DNA of 64,000 bases from Paenibacillus psychroresistens (lineage in GTDB: Bacteria; Bacillota; Bacilli; Paenibacillales; NBRC-103111). Made by a program: the position numbers and the translations under genes. The stretch is from positions 1,439,501-1,503,500 of the forward strand of contig NZ_CP034235.1 in assembly GCF_009728935.1 (NCBI RefSeq). Direction: 5' to 3'. Positions 50,249 to 58,348 of the stretch are shown piece after piece; positions within the stretch are counted from its first letter, which is position 1, and each line of letters opens with the position of its first letter. The notes under the pieces are model-generated. The model made no database searches, had not been told where the DNA came from, and was given only the letters and a program-made list of their open reading frames with translations.

Positions 50249-50315
50249 TTGACACCCTGGATTATAATGTATAAACTTACTTTGAGTAAACATATATTGC
50301 GTATACACAATATAC
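50249..50315 (+). promoter_or_regulatory. Promoter and inverted repeats upstream of azoR
   Basis: TTGACA at 50249 and TATAAA at 50270 are 15 bases apart, a short spacer partly offset by an upstream TG. Two small inverted repeats follow directly: TTACTTTGAGTAA at 50277-50289 and GTATACACAATATAC at 50301-50315. They sit where a quinone- or MarR/HxlR-type repressor would bind. The binder is unknown. Confidence 0.4.
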
Positions 50316-50392
50316 CTAATACTCCGTATTAATGATCGGATTTAGAAGTCAGATTTATGTAGACAAATACTTAGTTTGAGGAGCTGGATGCA

Positions 50393-51019
50393 ATGAGTTC
50401 TATTTTATTCGTGAAAGCTAATAACCGCCCAGTGGAGTATGCAGTAAGTGTTAAATTATATGAAGCTTTTCTAGAGAATTATAAGGAGGCGCATCCAGAT
50501 GATGACATCGTTGAGTTGGATTTATATCAGGAGCATCTACCTTATTTGGACACTAATCTGATAAGCGGAGCTTTCAAACTGGGTAGAGGAATGGGATTAA
50601 CAGCGGAAGAAAAATTGATTACAGATATTGCTACTCGATTTATCGATCAATTTCTGGCTGCAGATAAGATTATTATCGGATTCCCTTTATGGAATCTTAC
50701 AGTTCCAGCAGTTCTGCACACTTATTTGGACTATTTAAACCGGGCTGGGACTACTTTTAAATATACGCCGCAAGGTGCTGTTGGTCTGGTTTTAGGCAAG
50801 AAAGTAGCTTTATTAAATGCTCGTGGCGGTAATTATTCCGAAGGTGATGCGGCTGCTTCTGAGATGGCTGTTAATTTGGTAGTAAAGAATTTGAATTTAT
50901 TCGGCATAACCGATATAACTAAGATTATTGCTGAGGGGCATGGAAAATCACCGGATCAAAGAGAAAGAATTATTGGCGATGCTATTCAATTAGCAGCTCA
51001 AACAGCTAAAGTATTCTAA
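50393..51019 (+). CDS. azoR: FMN-dependent NADH azoreductase
   Basis: 208 residues with a flavodoxin-like fold of the AzoR/AcpD family. FMN-binding blocks are FVKANNRPVEYAVSVKL at the N-terminus, GFPLWNLTVPAVLHTYLDYLNRAGTTFKYTPQGAVGL in the middle and ARGGNYS near residue 142. These enzymes reduce azo compounds and quinones by two electrons and protect against electrophile stress. ATG 50393 follows GAGGAG. It is co-directional with a quinone-oxidoreductase-like gene 29 bases downstream, which strengthens a quinone detoxification role. Confidence 0.94.
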   Translation: MSSILFVKANNRPVEYAVSVKLYEAFLENYKEAHPDDDIVELDLYQEHLPYLDTNLISGAFKLGRGMGLTAEEKLITDIATRFIDQFLAADKIIIGFPLWNLTVPAVLHTYLDYLNRAGTTFKYTPQGAVGLVLGKKVALLNARGGNYSEGDAAASEMAVNLVVKNLNLFGITDITKIIAEGHGKSPDQRERIIGDAIQLAAQTAKVF

Positions 51020-51048
51020 ATGAAATTATTGAAAGGTAGGCGATAACA

Positions 51049-51981
51049 ATGACAGATAAATCGATTCAAGCCATTCGTTTTCATCAATACGGAGGACCTG
51101 AGGAATTGAGATATGAAACCATACCATGCCTTGAACCTGCAGAGGGCGAAGTTCTGATTAGGGTTCATGCAGCAGGGGTACTCCCGATTGATTGGAAAAT
51201 TCGCCAAGGGCTAATTAAATTTCCGATAACATTCCCGAGCATTCCTGGTACAGCTTTGGCAGGTGTTGTTGAGAAGGTTGGCCCTGGTGTAACCGAATTT
51301 CAGCAGGGGCAAGCCGTGTTTGGAAGGAGCTCGAAAGGGACTTATACCGAGTACACGACAGCTGTAGTTAGCTCACTAGCACTCATTCCTCGAGCAGTAA
51401 GCTTCAATGAAGCAGCAACCATTAGTGGGGGTGCCACAACAGCATGGCAAGCCTTAATAAATGAAAGTAACATAAAAGCTGGGGACAGAGTTTTGATTCA
51501 TGGAGCGGCAGGCGGAGTTGGCCAATATGCCGTACAATTCGCTAAGTGGAAAGGTGCATTTGTTTTTGGTACCTGTGGGTCGGCTAATGTTGATTTCGTT
51601 CAGTCTTTAGGTGTAGATCAGGTGATTGATTATACCACTACAGCTTTTGAAGATGTAGCAGTTGAGCTTGATATTGTTCTGGATACGATTGGCGGAGCTA
51701 CCTTGGAGAAATCATGGTCATTGGTTAAACAAGGCGGAATCCTGATTTCATTAGTGATGCCTCCATCCCAGGAAAAAGCAAATGCGAGTGGCATCAAGGC
51801 AATAAAGCCCACGGCACTCGCATCAAGTAAAGATTTGGAACAAATTGTACAGCTGATAGCTGAGAATAAGGTAAAAGCAACGATTGCTGCAACATATTCG
51901 TTGCAGGATGCGGGCCAAGCACACGCTTTAAGCCAGCTTGGACATGGAAGAGGACGTATTGTGCTTCAAATCGTAGATTAA
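51049..51981 (+). CDS. NADPH:quinone oxidoreductase-like zinc-independent MDR
   Basis: 310 residues of the MDR superfamily without zinc ligands. The N-terminus IRFHQYGGPEELRYETIP is typical of quinone reductases/zeta-crystallins. The nucleotide-binding region is GDRVLIHGAAGGVGQYAVQFAKW with AAGGVG, near residue 145, and TCGSANVDFVQSLGVDQVIDY follows. The C-terminus ends LSQLGHGRGRIVLQIVD. It is the second gene after azoR, 29 bases away, likely in one electrophile-stress operon. Its stop lies 1 base from the stop of the convergent zinc-ribbon gene. Confidence 0.93.
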   Translation: MTDKSIQAIRFHQYGGPEELRYETIPCLEPAEGEVLIRVHAAGVLPIDWKIRQGLIKFPITFPSIPGTALAGVVEKVGPGVTEFQQGQAVFGRSSKGTYTEYTTAVVSSLALIPRAVSFNEAATISGGATTAWQALINESNIKAGDRVLIHGAAGGVGQYAVQFAKWKGAFVFGTCGSANVDFVQSLGVDQVIDYTTTAFEDVAVELDIVLDTIGGATLEKSWSLVKQGGILISLVMPPSQEKANASGIKAIKPTALASSKDLEQIVQLIAENKVKATIAATYSLQDAGQAHALSQLGHGRGRIVLQIVD

Positions 51982-51982
51982 T

Positions 51983-52375
51983 CTAACTACGAAGACGATC
52001 ACCGATTTTAAAACCACTAGTCTTGAATAGTGGCTTTGGATTCGCGATTTGGTGGGCAAGATCTCTAAAGTTACCTGCGCATTTACCACAAAGGCGATTA
52101 TCTGTTATTGGATTGCCACAAGAATCGCATGGATAGGTTAGGTTAGGGAAAACTTTAGAGATTGCCCCTTTTTTAATAAATTTAATAATGATTGCTGGTT
52201 CTACATCGAGTGCTAGGCTTACTTCTTCGGTCGTAGATTTAGGGTTTTTCCAAAGGTATTTGGTGCAACGGTTTAATTGATCGTCAGATACCGAACTGCA
52301 GCTCATACACATGTTCCGAAAGTTTTTTTGATAGACGACACCACAATTAGGGCAATTGGCTACATTTAGATTCAT
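51983..52375 (-). CDS. YvyF-like flagellar-operon zinc-ribbon protein
   Basis: 130 residues. Two cysteine pairs form an N-terminal zinc ribbon (NCPNCGVVY; MCMSC) and a second set lies near residue 82 (CDSCGNPI; LCGKCAG). The middle, KSTTEEVSLALDVEPAIIIKFIKKGAI, reads as a small MerR/HTH-like domain. This combination matches the YvyF family found beside flgM in Bacillales. Here no flagellar genes are nearby, so it is a displaced copy or paralogue. ATG 52375 follows AAGGAG. Assignment by general resemblance. Confidence 0.7.
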   Translation of the reverse strand: MNLNVANCPNCGVVYQKNFRNMCMSCSSVSDDQLNRCTKYLWKNPKSTTEEVSLALDVEPAIIIKFIKKGAISKVFPNLTYPCDSCGNPITDNRLCGKCAGNFRDLAHQIANPKPLFKTSGFKIGDRLRS

Positions 52376-52534
52376 AAAAGTGGTCTCCTTGATCGTGGGT
52401 AAATAGTTGTAGTTCTAGATTACTATAATTTTGCGAAAACAACAATAAAATATTCATGCAGATTTACAAGCTTCTTAGCGAAAATTAGAAATCGGCTTCT
52501 GTAAAATTATCATTGTAAATGTCTGTTTTTGTTC

Positions 52535-52610
52535 TTGACATAAGTGGAGTATTGCCTTAAAGTGTAAATATGATACATTATGTATATATTTACTGATACG
52601 ATATGTATCA
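52535..52610 (+). promoter_or_regulatory. Promoter and inverted repeat upstream of the sortase substrate
   Basis: TTGACA at 52535 and TAAAGT at 52558 have a 17-base spacer. Downstream lies TGATACAT (52571) facing ATGTATCA (52603), an 8-bp inverted repeat with a 24-base spacer, plus an overlapping GATAC / GTATC pair. The repeat lies in the transcribed leader and may be an operator. The remaining 52376-52530 shows nothing else I can support. Confidence 0.5.
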
Positions 52611-52634
52611 TAACTCATAGTAGGGGGCATTATA

Positions 52635-53594
52635 ATGACAACAATTGCAATGAAAAACAACAAAGCTTGGTTAATGGTAAAAATGTGTCTGGGTCTGATT
52701 CTGCTTTCTTTGATTTTCCCAGCTTTTCAACAAAATGCGAATGCAACAAGCAATGGGCAGAAGCTGCAATTTGCCCAAGCTGCTTATACGGTTAATGAAG
52801 ATGTGGGTCACATAAGCATTCCGATAACTCGTACTGGTGGGATTCACGGAGTAGTCAGTGTTACTTATTGCACATGCAATGATACAGCAGTAGCACCAGG
52901 GGATTTTGAACATTCCTCAGGAACGATGATTTTTTACAATGATGTGGATGAGCATAGTCAATCTTTTAGCATAAAAATTGAAGATGATAATATTCGTGAA
53001 GGTACGGAACAGTTTTTCGTTAAATTAATGGCACCTGGTGGAGGGGCAGCAATAGGGAGCATATCTGTAGTTACAATCACAATTCTCGATAATGACCAGG
53101 AGAGCACAGCAACACCGACACCATCACCATCACCGTCGCCATCGCCATCACCATCGCCATCGCCATCACCATCGCCATCACCATCGCCATCGCCATCACC
53201 ATCGCCATCACCATCACCATCACCATCACCAACAACAAACCAAGAAAACCCAGGTCCTAGTTACGCATCTTCGATAACGACAGTAACAAGTCCGACACCT
53301 GAAGGAACTGCTTCGCCTAGTCCTACAGAGACACCACCGACTCCTACACCTGAAGCTAGTGCAACTGCCACACCTGAGGCTACTGAAACTGCTACACCTA
53401 AACCTACTCCAACCGCTACACCTGCACCCAAAGTTATGGATGATGAACCAGAGGCTGTTGAAGTTTCGGGGAATGTTACGGATATGCCGAACACAGCAAC
53501 TCCCTGGTACAATTACATTGTGGTAGGCTCGCTATTAGTATTGCTCTCGGGCACGATGTTATACAAAAGAATTGCCGCATTTAGACGTGAATAA
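52635..53594 (+). CDS. Cell-wall-anchored Calx-beta protein with Ser-Pro repeat stalk, sortase D substrate
   Basis: 319 residues. A signal peptide (hydrophobic core about 15-30, cleavage after ANA near 37) is followed by one Calx-beta domain at about 45-152 (ends ITILDNDQ). A stalk of 18 Ser-Pro dipeptides follows at 164-199, then a Thr/Pro/Ala/Glu-rich segment. The C-terminus is a sorting signal: MPNTA at 284-288, a hydrophobic segment and KRIAAFRRE. MPNTA is one residue off the LPNTA motif of class D sortases, and a class D sortase gene follows at once. ATG 52635 has GGGGG 7 bases upstream. Ligand and role unknown; calcium-dependent adhesion is possible. Confidence 0.9.
   Translation: MTTIAMKNNKAWLMVKMCLGLILLSLIFPAFQQNANATSNGQKLQFAQAAYTVNEDVGHISIPITRTGGIHGVVSVTYCTCNDTAVAPGDFEHSSGTMIFYNDVDEHSQSFSIKIEDDNIREGTEQFFVKLMAPGGGAAIGSISVVTITILDNDQESTATPTPSPSPSPSPSPSPSPSPSPSPSPSPSPSPSPSPSPSPTTNQENPGPSYASSITTVTSPTPEGTASPSPTETPPTPTPEASATATPEATETATPKPTPTATPAPKVMDDEPEAVEVSGNVTDMPNTATPWYNYIVVGSLLVLLSGTMLYKRIAAFRRE
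53124..53231 (+). repeat. Hexanucleotide-based microsatellite encoding (Ser-Pro)18
   Basis: 108 bases of TCR-CCA units (TCACCA and TCGCCA in irregular alternation), all in frame. Since the unit is 6 bases, slippage changes stalk length by whole Ser-Pro pairs without breaking the frame. Confidence 0.9.
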
Positions 53595-53616
53595 GCATAT
53601 TTGGATGGGAAACACC

Positions 53617-54288
53617 ATGAATAAACGGAAATTAGGATTTTTTCTGTGGTTGATTATCTTTATTGCTGCTTTTACGCTTCTAGCTTATGGAACACTGGAA
53701 ATTTGGCAAACGCAAAGGTCGATAACTAATGGATTAGACGAGTGGGACAAGCAGCATCTTAGTCTGAAAAGCTTAGAAGGCTTGACTAGTGAGGCGGTTG
53801 ACGAAAATCTGCAAATTACTACCGAGCAGGAACAACTGCCAATCTTCACGGATCCTTTAAAATCAGTTTCTTCCAGCTTAATACCAGCTAATGGTGAAGT
53901 GATCGGTAAAATTACACTAGATCGGCTCCACAAATCCTATCCGATTATCGAAGGTACAGATAACGCTCAACTGGCAAAAGGTGTAGGCCATTATAAAGCA
54001 AGTGTTTTTCCAGGTGAGAAAGGGAATTCAGTCTTAGCTGGACATCGTGATAGTGTGTTTCGTAAGCTGGGGGAGCTTGAGCCTAATGACCTTATTACTT
54101 TCGAAACGAAAGCAGGTTCCTTTACTTACTCTGTTACAGGTTCCAAAATTGTTGAAGTGGATGATACGAGTGTATTTCTCTCGGGTGACGAAAGTACAAT
54201 TACCTTGATAACTTGTTATCCGTTTCATTTTGTAGGCAATGCACCTAAACGTTATTTGTTATTCGCAAAAAAGCTACCGATGCAATAA
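53617..54288 (+). CDS. Class D sortase
   Basis: 223 residues. One N-terminal membrane segment (LGFFLWLIIFIAAFTLLAYG) anchors it. The catalytic histidine is in VLAGHRDSVF (about 146), the cysteine in ITLITCYPFHF (about 200, the TLxTC motif) and the arginine in APKRYLL. Length and motifs fit class D enzymes, which anchor LPNTA-type proteins to peptidoglycan. ATG 53617 lies 22 bases after the substrate gene; the ribosome binding site (GGATGGGA) is modest and longer in-frame starts overlap the substrate gene. One sortase beside one substrate implies a dedicated pair. Confidence 0.93.
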   Translation: MNKRKLGFFLWLIIFIAAFTLLAYGTLEIWQTQRSITNGLDEWDKQHLSLKSLEGLTSEAVDENLQITTEQEQLPIFTDPLKSVSSSLIPANGEVIGKITLDRLHKSYPIIEGTDNAQLAKGVGHYKASVFPGEKGNSVLAGHRDSVFRKLGELEPNDLITFETKAGSFTYSVTGSKIVEVDDTSVFLSGDESTITLITCYPFHFVGNAPKRYLLFAKKLPMQ

Positions 54289-54302
54289 CGCATCGATAGC
54301 TT
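54265..54302 (-). terminator. Rho-independent terminator of the cytochrome c gene
   Basis: Stem AAGCTACCGATGC / GCATCGATAGCTT (one mismatch) at 54271-54302, followed on the minus strand by TTTTTT (54270-54265). The sortase stop codon lies in the loop, so the two convergent genes share this sequence. Confidence 0.75.
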
Positions 54303-54319
54303 AATTAGAACCTTATGGC

Positions 54320-54685
54320 CTATTTATGTGTGGCTAACCATTTAGCCAAATTTGCAATTTGATCATCTTTGATTGCGCCTTTAAAGGGTGGCATTCCGCC
54401 GCCGCCATTGGTAATCTGTTTAAGAATCTTGGTTTCGGTCATAAGACTTCCGACATTAATTAGCGCTGGTCCAGCTACGCCTTCTAAATTTCCGCCATGG
54501 CAGGAAATACAGGATTGTTTATAAACAGCTTCAGCAGCTACTGTATCCAGTGGAACTGATGAAACGACTTCAGGCTTGCTTGCCTCTGCTAATTCTGCTT
54601 GATGTTTATCCGCTTCAACGAATAATTCAACAATACCAAGAGAGAATGCACCAATTAGCAATATGAATAAGGCCCATTTATACAT
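54320..54685 (-). CDS. Membrane-anchored monohaem cytochrome c (CccA/CccB type)
   Basis: 121 residues. An N-terminal hydrophobic segment (WALFILLIGAFSLGIVELF) anchors it outside the membrane. The haem site is CISCH at about 59-63, and the axial methionine is in GGGGMPPFKG near 100. The size and layout match Bacillus small cytochromes c-550/c-551, which carry electrons to cytochrome c oxidase. ATG 54685 follows AAAGGAGG. It is monocistronic with its own terminator. Confidence 0.94.
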   Translation of the reverse strand: MYKWALFILLIGAFSLGIVELFVEADKHQAELAEASKPEVVSSVPLDTVAAEAVYKQSCISCHGGNLEGVAGPALINVGSLMTETKILKQITNGGGGMPPFKGAIKDDQIANLAKWLATHK

Positions 54686-54861
54686 CGTGATTCCTCCTTT
54701 CTACAAATCATAACTTGTGCGAATAAAACACATATTATCCAACATCTTAAAATATACTCACTAGGCATAATTTTAAGCAAAAAAAAACAGTAAATCAATA
54801 AAAATATTTTTTAAGGAATCCGATTAGGCAAACAGTTGTCCAAATTGAGAACATTAATTAG

Positions 54862-54909
54862 AAAAAGCATGATACGAGAGCAATTAAACGCTCTGCATCA
54901 TGCTTTTTT
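54862..54909 (-). terminator. Rho-independent terminator after the YcnI gene
   Basis: Long stem AAAAAGCATGAT / ATCATGCTTTTT with an inner AGAGC / GCTCT helix. It carries T-tracts on both strands; only the minus-strand gene ends here. Confidence 0.8.
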
Positions 54910-54917
54910 GCTGGCTT

Positions 54918-55523
54918 TTAGCGAGCTTTGCGTACTGAGGAAACGATTAAAGATAATAAAGCTAGAACAACTGCTGCAATGGATAGATATAAAGGAAGAT
55001 CGGAGGAAGTGGAATCTGCTGACTCAACATCACCGTCTGCGGCTACAGTTGCATTAGCAGGAACTGCCTTCACTGTTGTAACTGATGCGGGATGCTCGCT
55101 CTTCTCATCACCGATCCATTCGACAATACTTCCATCTTTATAGGTTTGAATTGCTTTCCAGATGATAGTTGTGGCAGCATTATCTACCTTGCCTTGCATA
55201 TTGAATTCTCCGAATTCTGTGGATGATAAACCATCAGCGGTAGCTGTCCATATGACACTAATTACCTTACCATCTGCATCTTTAGTTAGCTCTGATTTCC
55301 AACCACTAAACGGCAAAGTCCTTGAAATCTCTACGTTTTCTGGTACTTTAACCTCAACCTTAATGGTCGGAGATTCTTCCTCACTGGGGACACGTACTGT
55401 GAATTTTTCATAGCTGCCTTGAATCGTTTCTTTAGGAAATACGACTACATGCGCACTGGCGATTCCAGCAAATAACATAGTGAACAAGATAAGGGTAGAG
55501 AATGAAGCTAATATTCTTTTCAA
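54918..55523 (-). CDS. ycnI: YcnI-family (DUF1775) copper-associated membrane protein (TTG start)
   Basis: 201 residues. A signal peptide ends ASA before H25, so the mature protein starts with histidine (HVVVFPKE), the copper-binding residue of YcnI proteins. The DUF1775 domain continues with FTVRVPSEEESPTIKVEVKVPENV and FSGWKSEL. A C-terminal membrane segment (LYLSIAAVVLALLSLIV) anchors it. I choose TTG 55523, with GAGG 8 bases upstream; an ATG eight codons earlier has none. Copper import genes ycnJ and ycnK are absent. It is divergent from the efeO-efeB operon. Confidence 0.9.
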   Translation of the reverse strand: MKRILASFSTLILFTMLFAGIASAHVVVFPKETIQGSYEKFTVRVPSEEESPTIKVEVKVPENVEISRTLPFSGWKSELTKDADGKVISVIWTATADGLSSTEFGEFNMQGKVDNAATTIIWKAIQTYKDGSIVEWIGDEKSEHPASVTTVKAVPANATVAADGDVESADSTSSDLPLYLSIAAVVLALLSLIVSSVRKAR

Positions 55524-55641
55524 TGAAACAACCTCGCTTTCTAACATCTAAATCTAAATCTACAGGAAAAAGCTAGCTAGTTCTATGACTCGAGTGGGCT
55601 ATTTTTGCTATAAAAGTTCACAATTTCTCATTAATTGTTTA

Positions 55642-55670
55642 TTGACGGGGGCGTCTGGAAGGAGTAACAT
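55642..55670 (+). promoter_or_regulatory. Promoter of the efeO-efeB operon
   Basis: TTGACG at 55642 and TAACAT at 55665 with a 17-base spacer. The Fur-like box lies just downstream of the -10, where a bound repressor would block transcription. Confidence 0.55.
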
Positions 55671-55688
55671 AAAACTTGTGTTTAGTGT

Positions 55689-55707
55689 GATAATGATTCT
55701 CATTACC
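55689..55707. promoter_or_regulatory. Fur box
   Basis: GATAATGATTCTCATTACC matches 16 or 17 of 19 positions of the Fur consensus GATAATGATAATCATTATC. It lies 30 bases before efeO, so the operon should be induced by iron limitation. Confidence 0.8.
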
Positions 55708-55736
55708 AAAAAAATCAATTAATTAACGGGGGCTTT

Positions 55737-56930
55737 ATGAAATTATTCAATTATGTTTCTATTGCAGTTATTGTATCTAGCTTAGCTTTAAGCGGCTGTA
55801 CCAAATCGGATACCAAGGAAACGGCAACACCAGCTGTATCAACAGCGGCATCGATTGATGCCCAAACAGGCATAAAGAGCATGCTGGATACTTCAGCACT
55901 TTTCAAAACTTCTGTTGATGCTAAGGACGCTGCACAAGTGAAGAAGCTGGGCGCTCAGCTAGAAGCACAGTGGCTCTCTTTTGAGAACACTATTAAACCT
56001 AATTACCCAGATGATTACCTAAAGGTTGAAACCAACTGGTCTCCATTAACAATAGGAGCCAAGCAGGATTCGCTAGATTTTGATATACTAACAAAGTTGA
56101 ATGATGATTTGAAAGCTGTTTTAGAGCAGTTGAGTACTGATTTGGCTGATGGCAAGAAGGCTGTTGATGCTAAAGCGCTTGAAAGCTCACCTGAATTGCA
56201 GGCTGCTGCCACAACTTATATGGCCTATGTAAATGAACAAGGCGAGCAATTGGTTGTACAGTTAGAGAAGCTGCAAGCAGCAATTGCAAGCGGAGATTTA
56301 AAGGCTGCGCAAACGGCCTATGGACAATCACGTCCTCCTTATGAGCGCATCGAGCCGATTATCGAAACTTTCATTGAGTTAGATGAAGTTATGGATGCGC
56401 GTGTCGATGATTTTGAAAGTGATGCAGATCCGAAGTTCACAGGATACCACCGTATTGAGAATATTCTTTTTGTGAAAAAGACGTTGGATGGCGCTCAACC
56501 GTTTGCCGATGATTTATTAGCTAATGGTAAGAAAATGCGTGAAAGTATTAAAACAGCTGTAATTGGACCGGCAGATTTTGTAACAGGTGTCGGTGAATTG
56601 ATGGAAGAAGCCCAAACATCGAAAATTACAGGTGAAGAAGAGCGTTGGAGTGGGGCGAGCTTGCCAGTTCTACGTGCAAATGTGGAAGGCGCCGAAGAAA
56701 TTTATAACTTAGTCAAGGATGAATTGAAGAAAAAGGATTCCGCTTTAAACGATACAATTGGGGATGCTTTAACTAAGGTTCTAGCTCAGATAGATGCGTT
56801 GTCACCAAAAGATGCAGTAGAATGGACCGATTATAGTAAGCTTACACCAGCTCAAATTGTAGATTTGAAAAACAAGCTTGAAGCGTTGGCAGAACCGATG
56901 GTTAGAATGCCGGGAGTTTTGGGAGGATAA
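55737..56930 (+). CDS. efeO: EfeO-type imelysin-domain lipoprotein
   Basis: 397 residues. A lipobox LALSGC near residue 20 predicts a lipoprotein on the outer face of the membrane. The rest is an imelysin (peptidase M75-like) domain with the HxxE motif in GYHRIENILF near 236. It lacks an N-terminal cupredoxin, as in the Gram-positive EfeO/EfeM type. EfeO binds iron for the EfeUOB uptake system. ATG 55737 follows GGGGG. The efeB gene starts 7 bases downstream, and a Fur box lies upstream. No efeU gene is adjacent. Confidence 0.92.
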   Translation: MKLFNYVSIAVIVSSLALSGCTKSDTKETATPAVSTAASIDAQTGIKSMLDTSALFKTSVDAKDAAQVKKLGAQLEAQWLSFENTIKPNYPDDYLKVETNWSPLTIGAKQDSLDFDILTKLNDDLKAVLEQLSTDLADGKKAVDAKALESSPELQAAATTYMAYVNEQGEQLVVQLEKLQAAIASGDLKAAQTAYGQSRPPYERIEPIIETFIELDEVMDARVDDFESDADPKFTGYHRIENILFVKKTLDGAQPFADDLLANGKKMRESIKTAVIGPADFVTGVGELMEEAQTSKITGEEERWSGASLPVLRANVEGAEEIYNLVKDELKKKDSALNDTIGDALTKVLAQIDALSPKDAVEWTDYSKLTPAQIVDLKNKLEALAEPMVRMPGVLGG

Positions 56931-56937
56931 ATCAACT

Positions 56938-58224
56938 ATGAGTAATAAAATAAACCGCAGAGCATTCCTCGGGATGGCTGCGGCAGGTACAGCAGGAATT
57001 GTACTGGGCGACCTTATGGGCTTGGCTAATAATGGGAGAGCTTCTTCTAATGAAGAAGTTCTTAAGTCTGTCGAGGCACTGGGAGAGGATCCATCTACAA
57101 TTATAGATTTCTATGGGGCCAATCAAACGGGAATTGTAACACCCAGCCAGAAGTTTATTTGTATGGCTTCGTTTGATGTGACAACGGAAAGTGTCAAGGA
57201 TTTACAGAAGCTGCTTCGCGATTGGAGCAAGATGAGTGCAGAAATGATGGCAGTCAAGCCTTGGGACGGCAGCCAGAAGGATACACAATTTCCACCCGCA
57301 GATACAGGTGAGCAAGTAGGTTTGCAGCCAGCTTCATTAACCATAACGATAGGGTTTGGTTCGGGATTGTTTGAGAAGGATGGCAAAGATCGTTTCGGGC
57401 TAGCTTCACGTAAGCCTAAAAGCTTCACTAGGATGCCTAAGTTTCACGGGGATTTGATTCAAGAGATGGCTACACATGGCGATATTGTCGTGCAAGCCTG
57501 CGCAGATGATCCGATGATTTGTTTTCATGTTATCCGTAATCTGGCGAAAGCTTCGCGTGGCTCAGCGCATTTGCGTTGGCAGCAAGCCGGCCAATGGGGG
57601 ATGAAGCCAGGAGGCACCCAGCGAAATTTGTTCGGTTTTAAAGACGGCACTAATAATCCAGATATAAATAATATAGCGTTTATGAATCAAAATGTATGGA
57701 TGGATGGTACAGGGGATGAGCCGGCGTGGTTAAAAGGCGGAACCTTTATGGTAGTTAGGCGTGTGCATATGCGGATTGAAACCTGGGATCAGGTTGCTTA
57801 TAAAGAACAGGAAATTATTATAGGCAGACAGAAACCGTCAGGCGCTCCAATGGATGGGAAGCTGGAGTTTGATCAGCCTAATTTCGGGGCAGATCCTTCA
57901 GGCAATGTAACGGCTGTGGATTCACATGTACGACTTTCTAATCCCCGTACTGGTGAAGCTTCTGAACGTGAACGTATCCTGCGACGCGGATTTAATTTCA
58001 TGAATGGGTTAGATCCCGTTGGGCGAGTGGACGCAGGCTTATTATTCATCTGCTTCAATCGCAGTATTGAAAAGCAATTCGAGCCGATTCAAAGGCGGTT
58101 AACGAATCCGAAAATGCCAGACCAAATGCTCGCTTATACCCAAACTACAGGCGGGGGTTATTACGTAGTGCCACCTGGAGCTAAAGACGCTAACTCCTAC
58201 ATTGGAGAAGGATTATTTAACTAA
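56938..58224 (+). CDS. efeB: EfeB-type dye-decolorising peroxidase/deferrochelatase, Tat-exported
   Basis: 428 residues. A Tat signal is visible (NRRAFLGMAAAGTAGIVLG, twin arginines at 7-8). The DyP hallmark GFKDG (GxxDG) is at about 232-236, and the proximal haem histidine is in the region of VTAVDSHVRLSNP. DyP-type EfeB oxidises ferrous iron or releases iron from haem outside the membrane. ATG 56938 is preferred over an in-frame upstream start because it gives the Tat signal. It follows efeO by 7 bases. Confidence 0.94.
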   Translation: MSNKINRRAFLGMAAAGTAGIVLGDLMGLANNGRASSNEEVLKSVEALGEDPSTIIDFYGANQTGIVTPSQKFICMASFDVTTESVKDLQKLLRDWSKMSAEMMAVKPWDGSQKDTQFPPADTGEQVGLQPASLTITIGFGSGLFEKDGKDRFGLASRKPKSFTRMPKFHGDLIQEMATHGDIVVQACADDPMICFHVIRNLAKASRGSAHLRWQQAGQWGMKPGGTQRNLFGFKDGTNNPDINNIAFMNQNVWMDGTGDEPAWLKGGTFMVVRRVHMRIETWDQVAYKEQEIIIGRQKPSGAPMDGKLEFDQPNFGADPSGNVTAVDSHVRLSNPRTGEASERERILRRGFNFMNGLDPVGRVDAGLLFICFNRSIEKQFEPIQRRLTNPKMPDQMLAYTQTTGGGYYVVPPGAKDANSYIGEGLFN

Positions 58225-58238
58225 ATAAAGACTTTTAT

Positions 58239-58281
58239 AAATCCGTTGCAGCCTCTGTTGGAGGAAACGACGGATTTTTTT
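58239..58281 (+). terminator. Rho-independent terminator after efeB
   Basis: Stem AAATCCGT / ACGGATTT with an inner CCTC / GAGG helix, followed by TTTTTTT. Confidence 0.85.
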
Positions 58282-58348
58282 GTGAGTATACACGCTCCGA
58301 TTAATGGAGTATGGTTATCTATATTAATGGCATGAAAGGACGTACTCC

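Noticed and set aside
53092..53277. His/Arg-rich reading frame (HHHHRRHRHHH) overlapping the Ser-Pro repeats
   Set aside because: It is the +1 frame of the TCA-CCA microsatellite inside a well-supported gene, with no ribosome binding site of its own.
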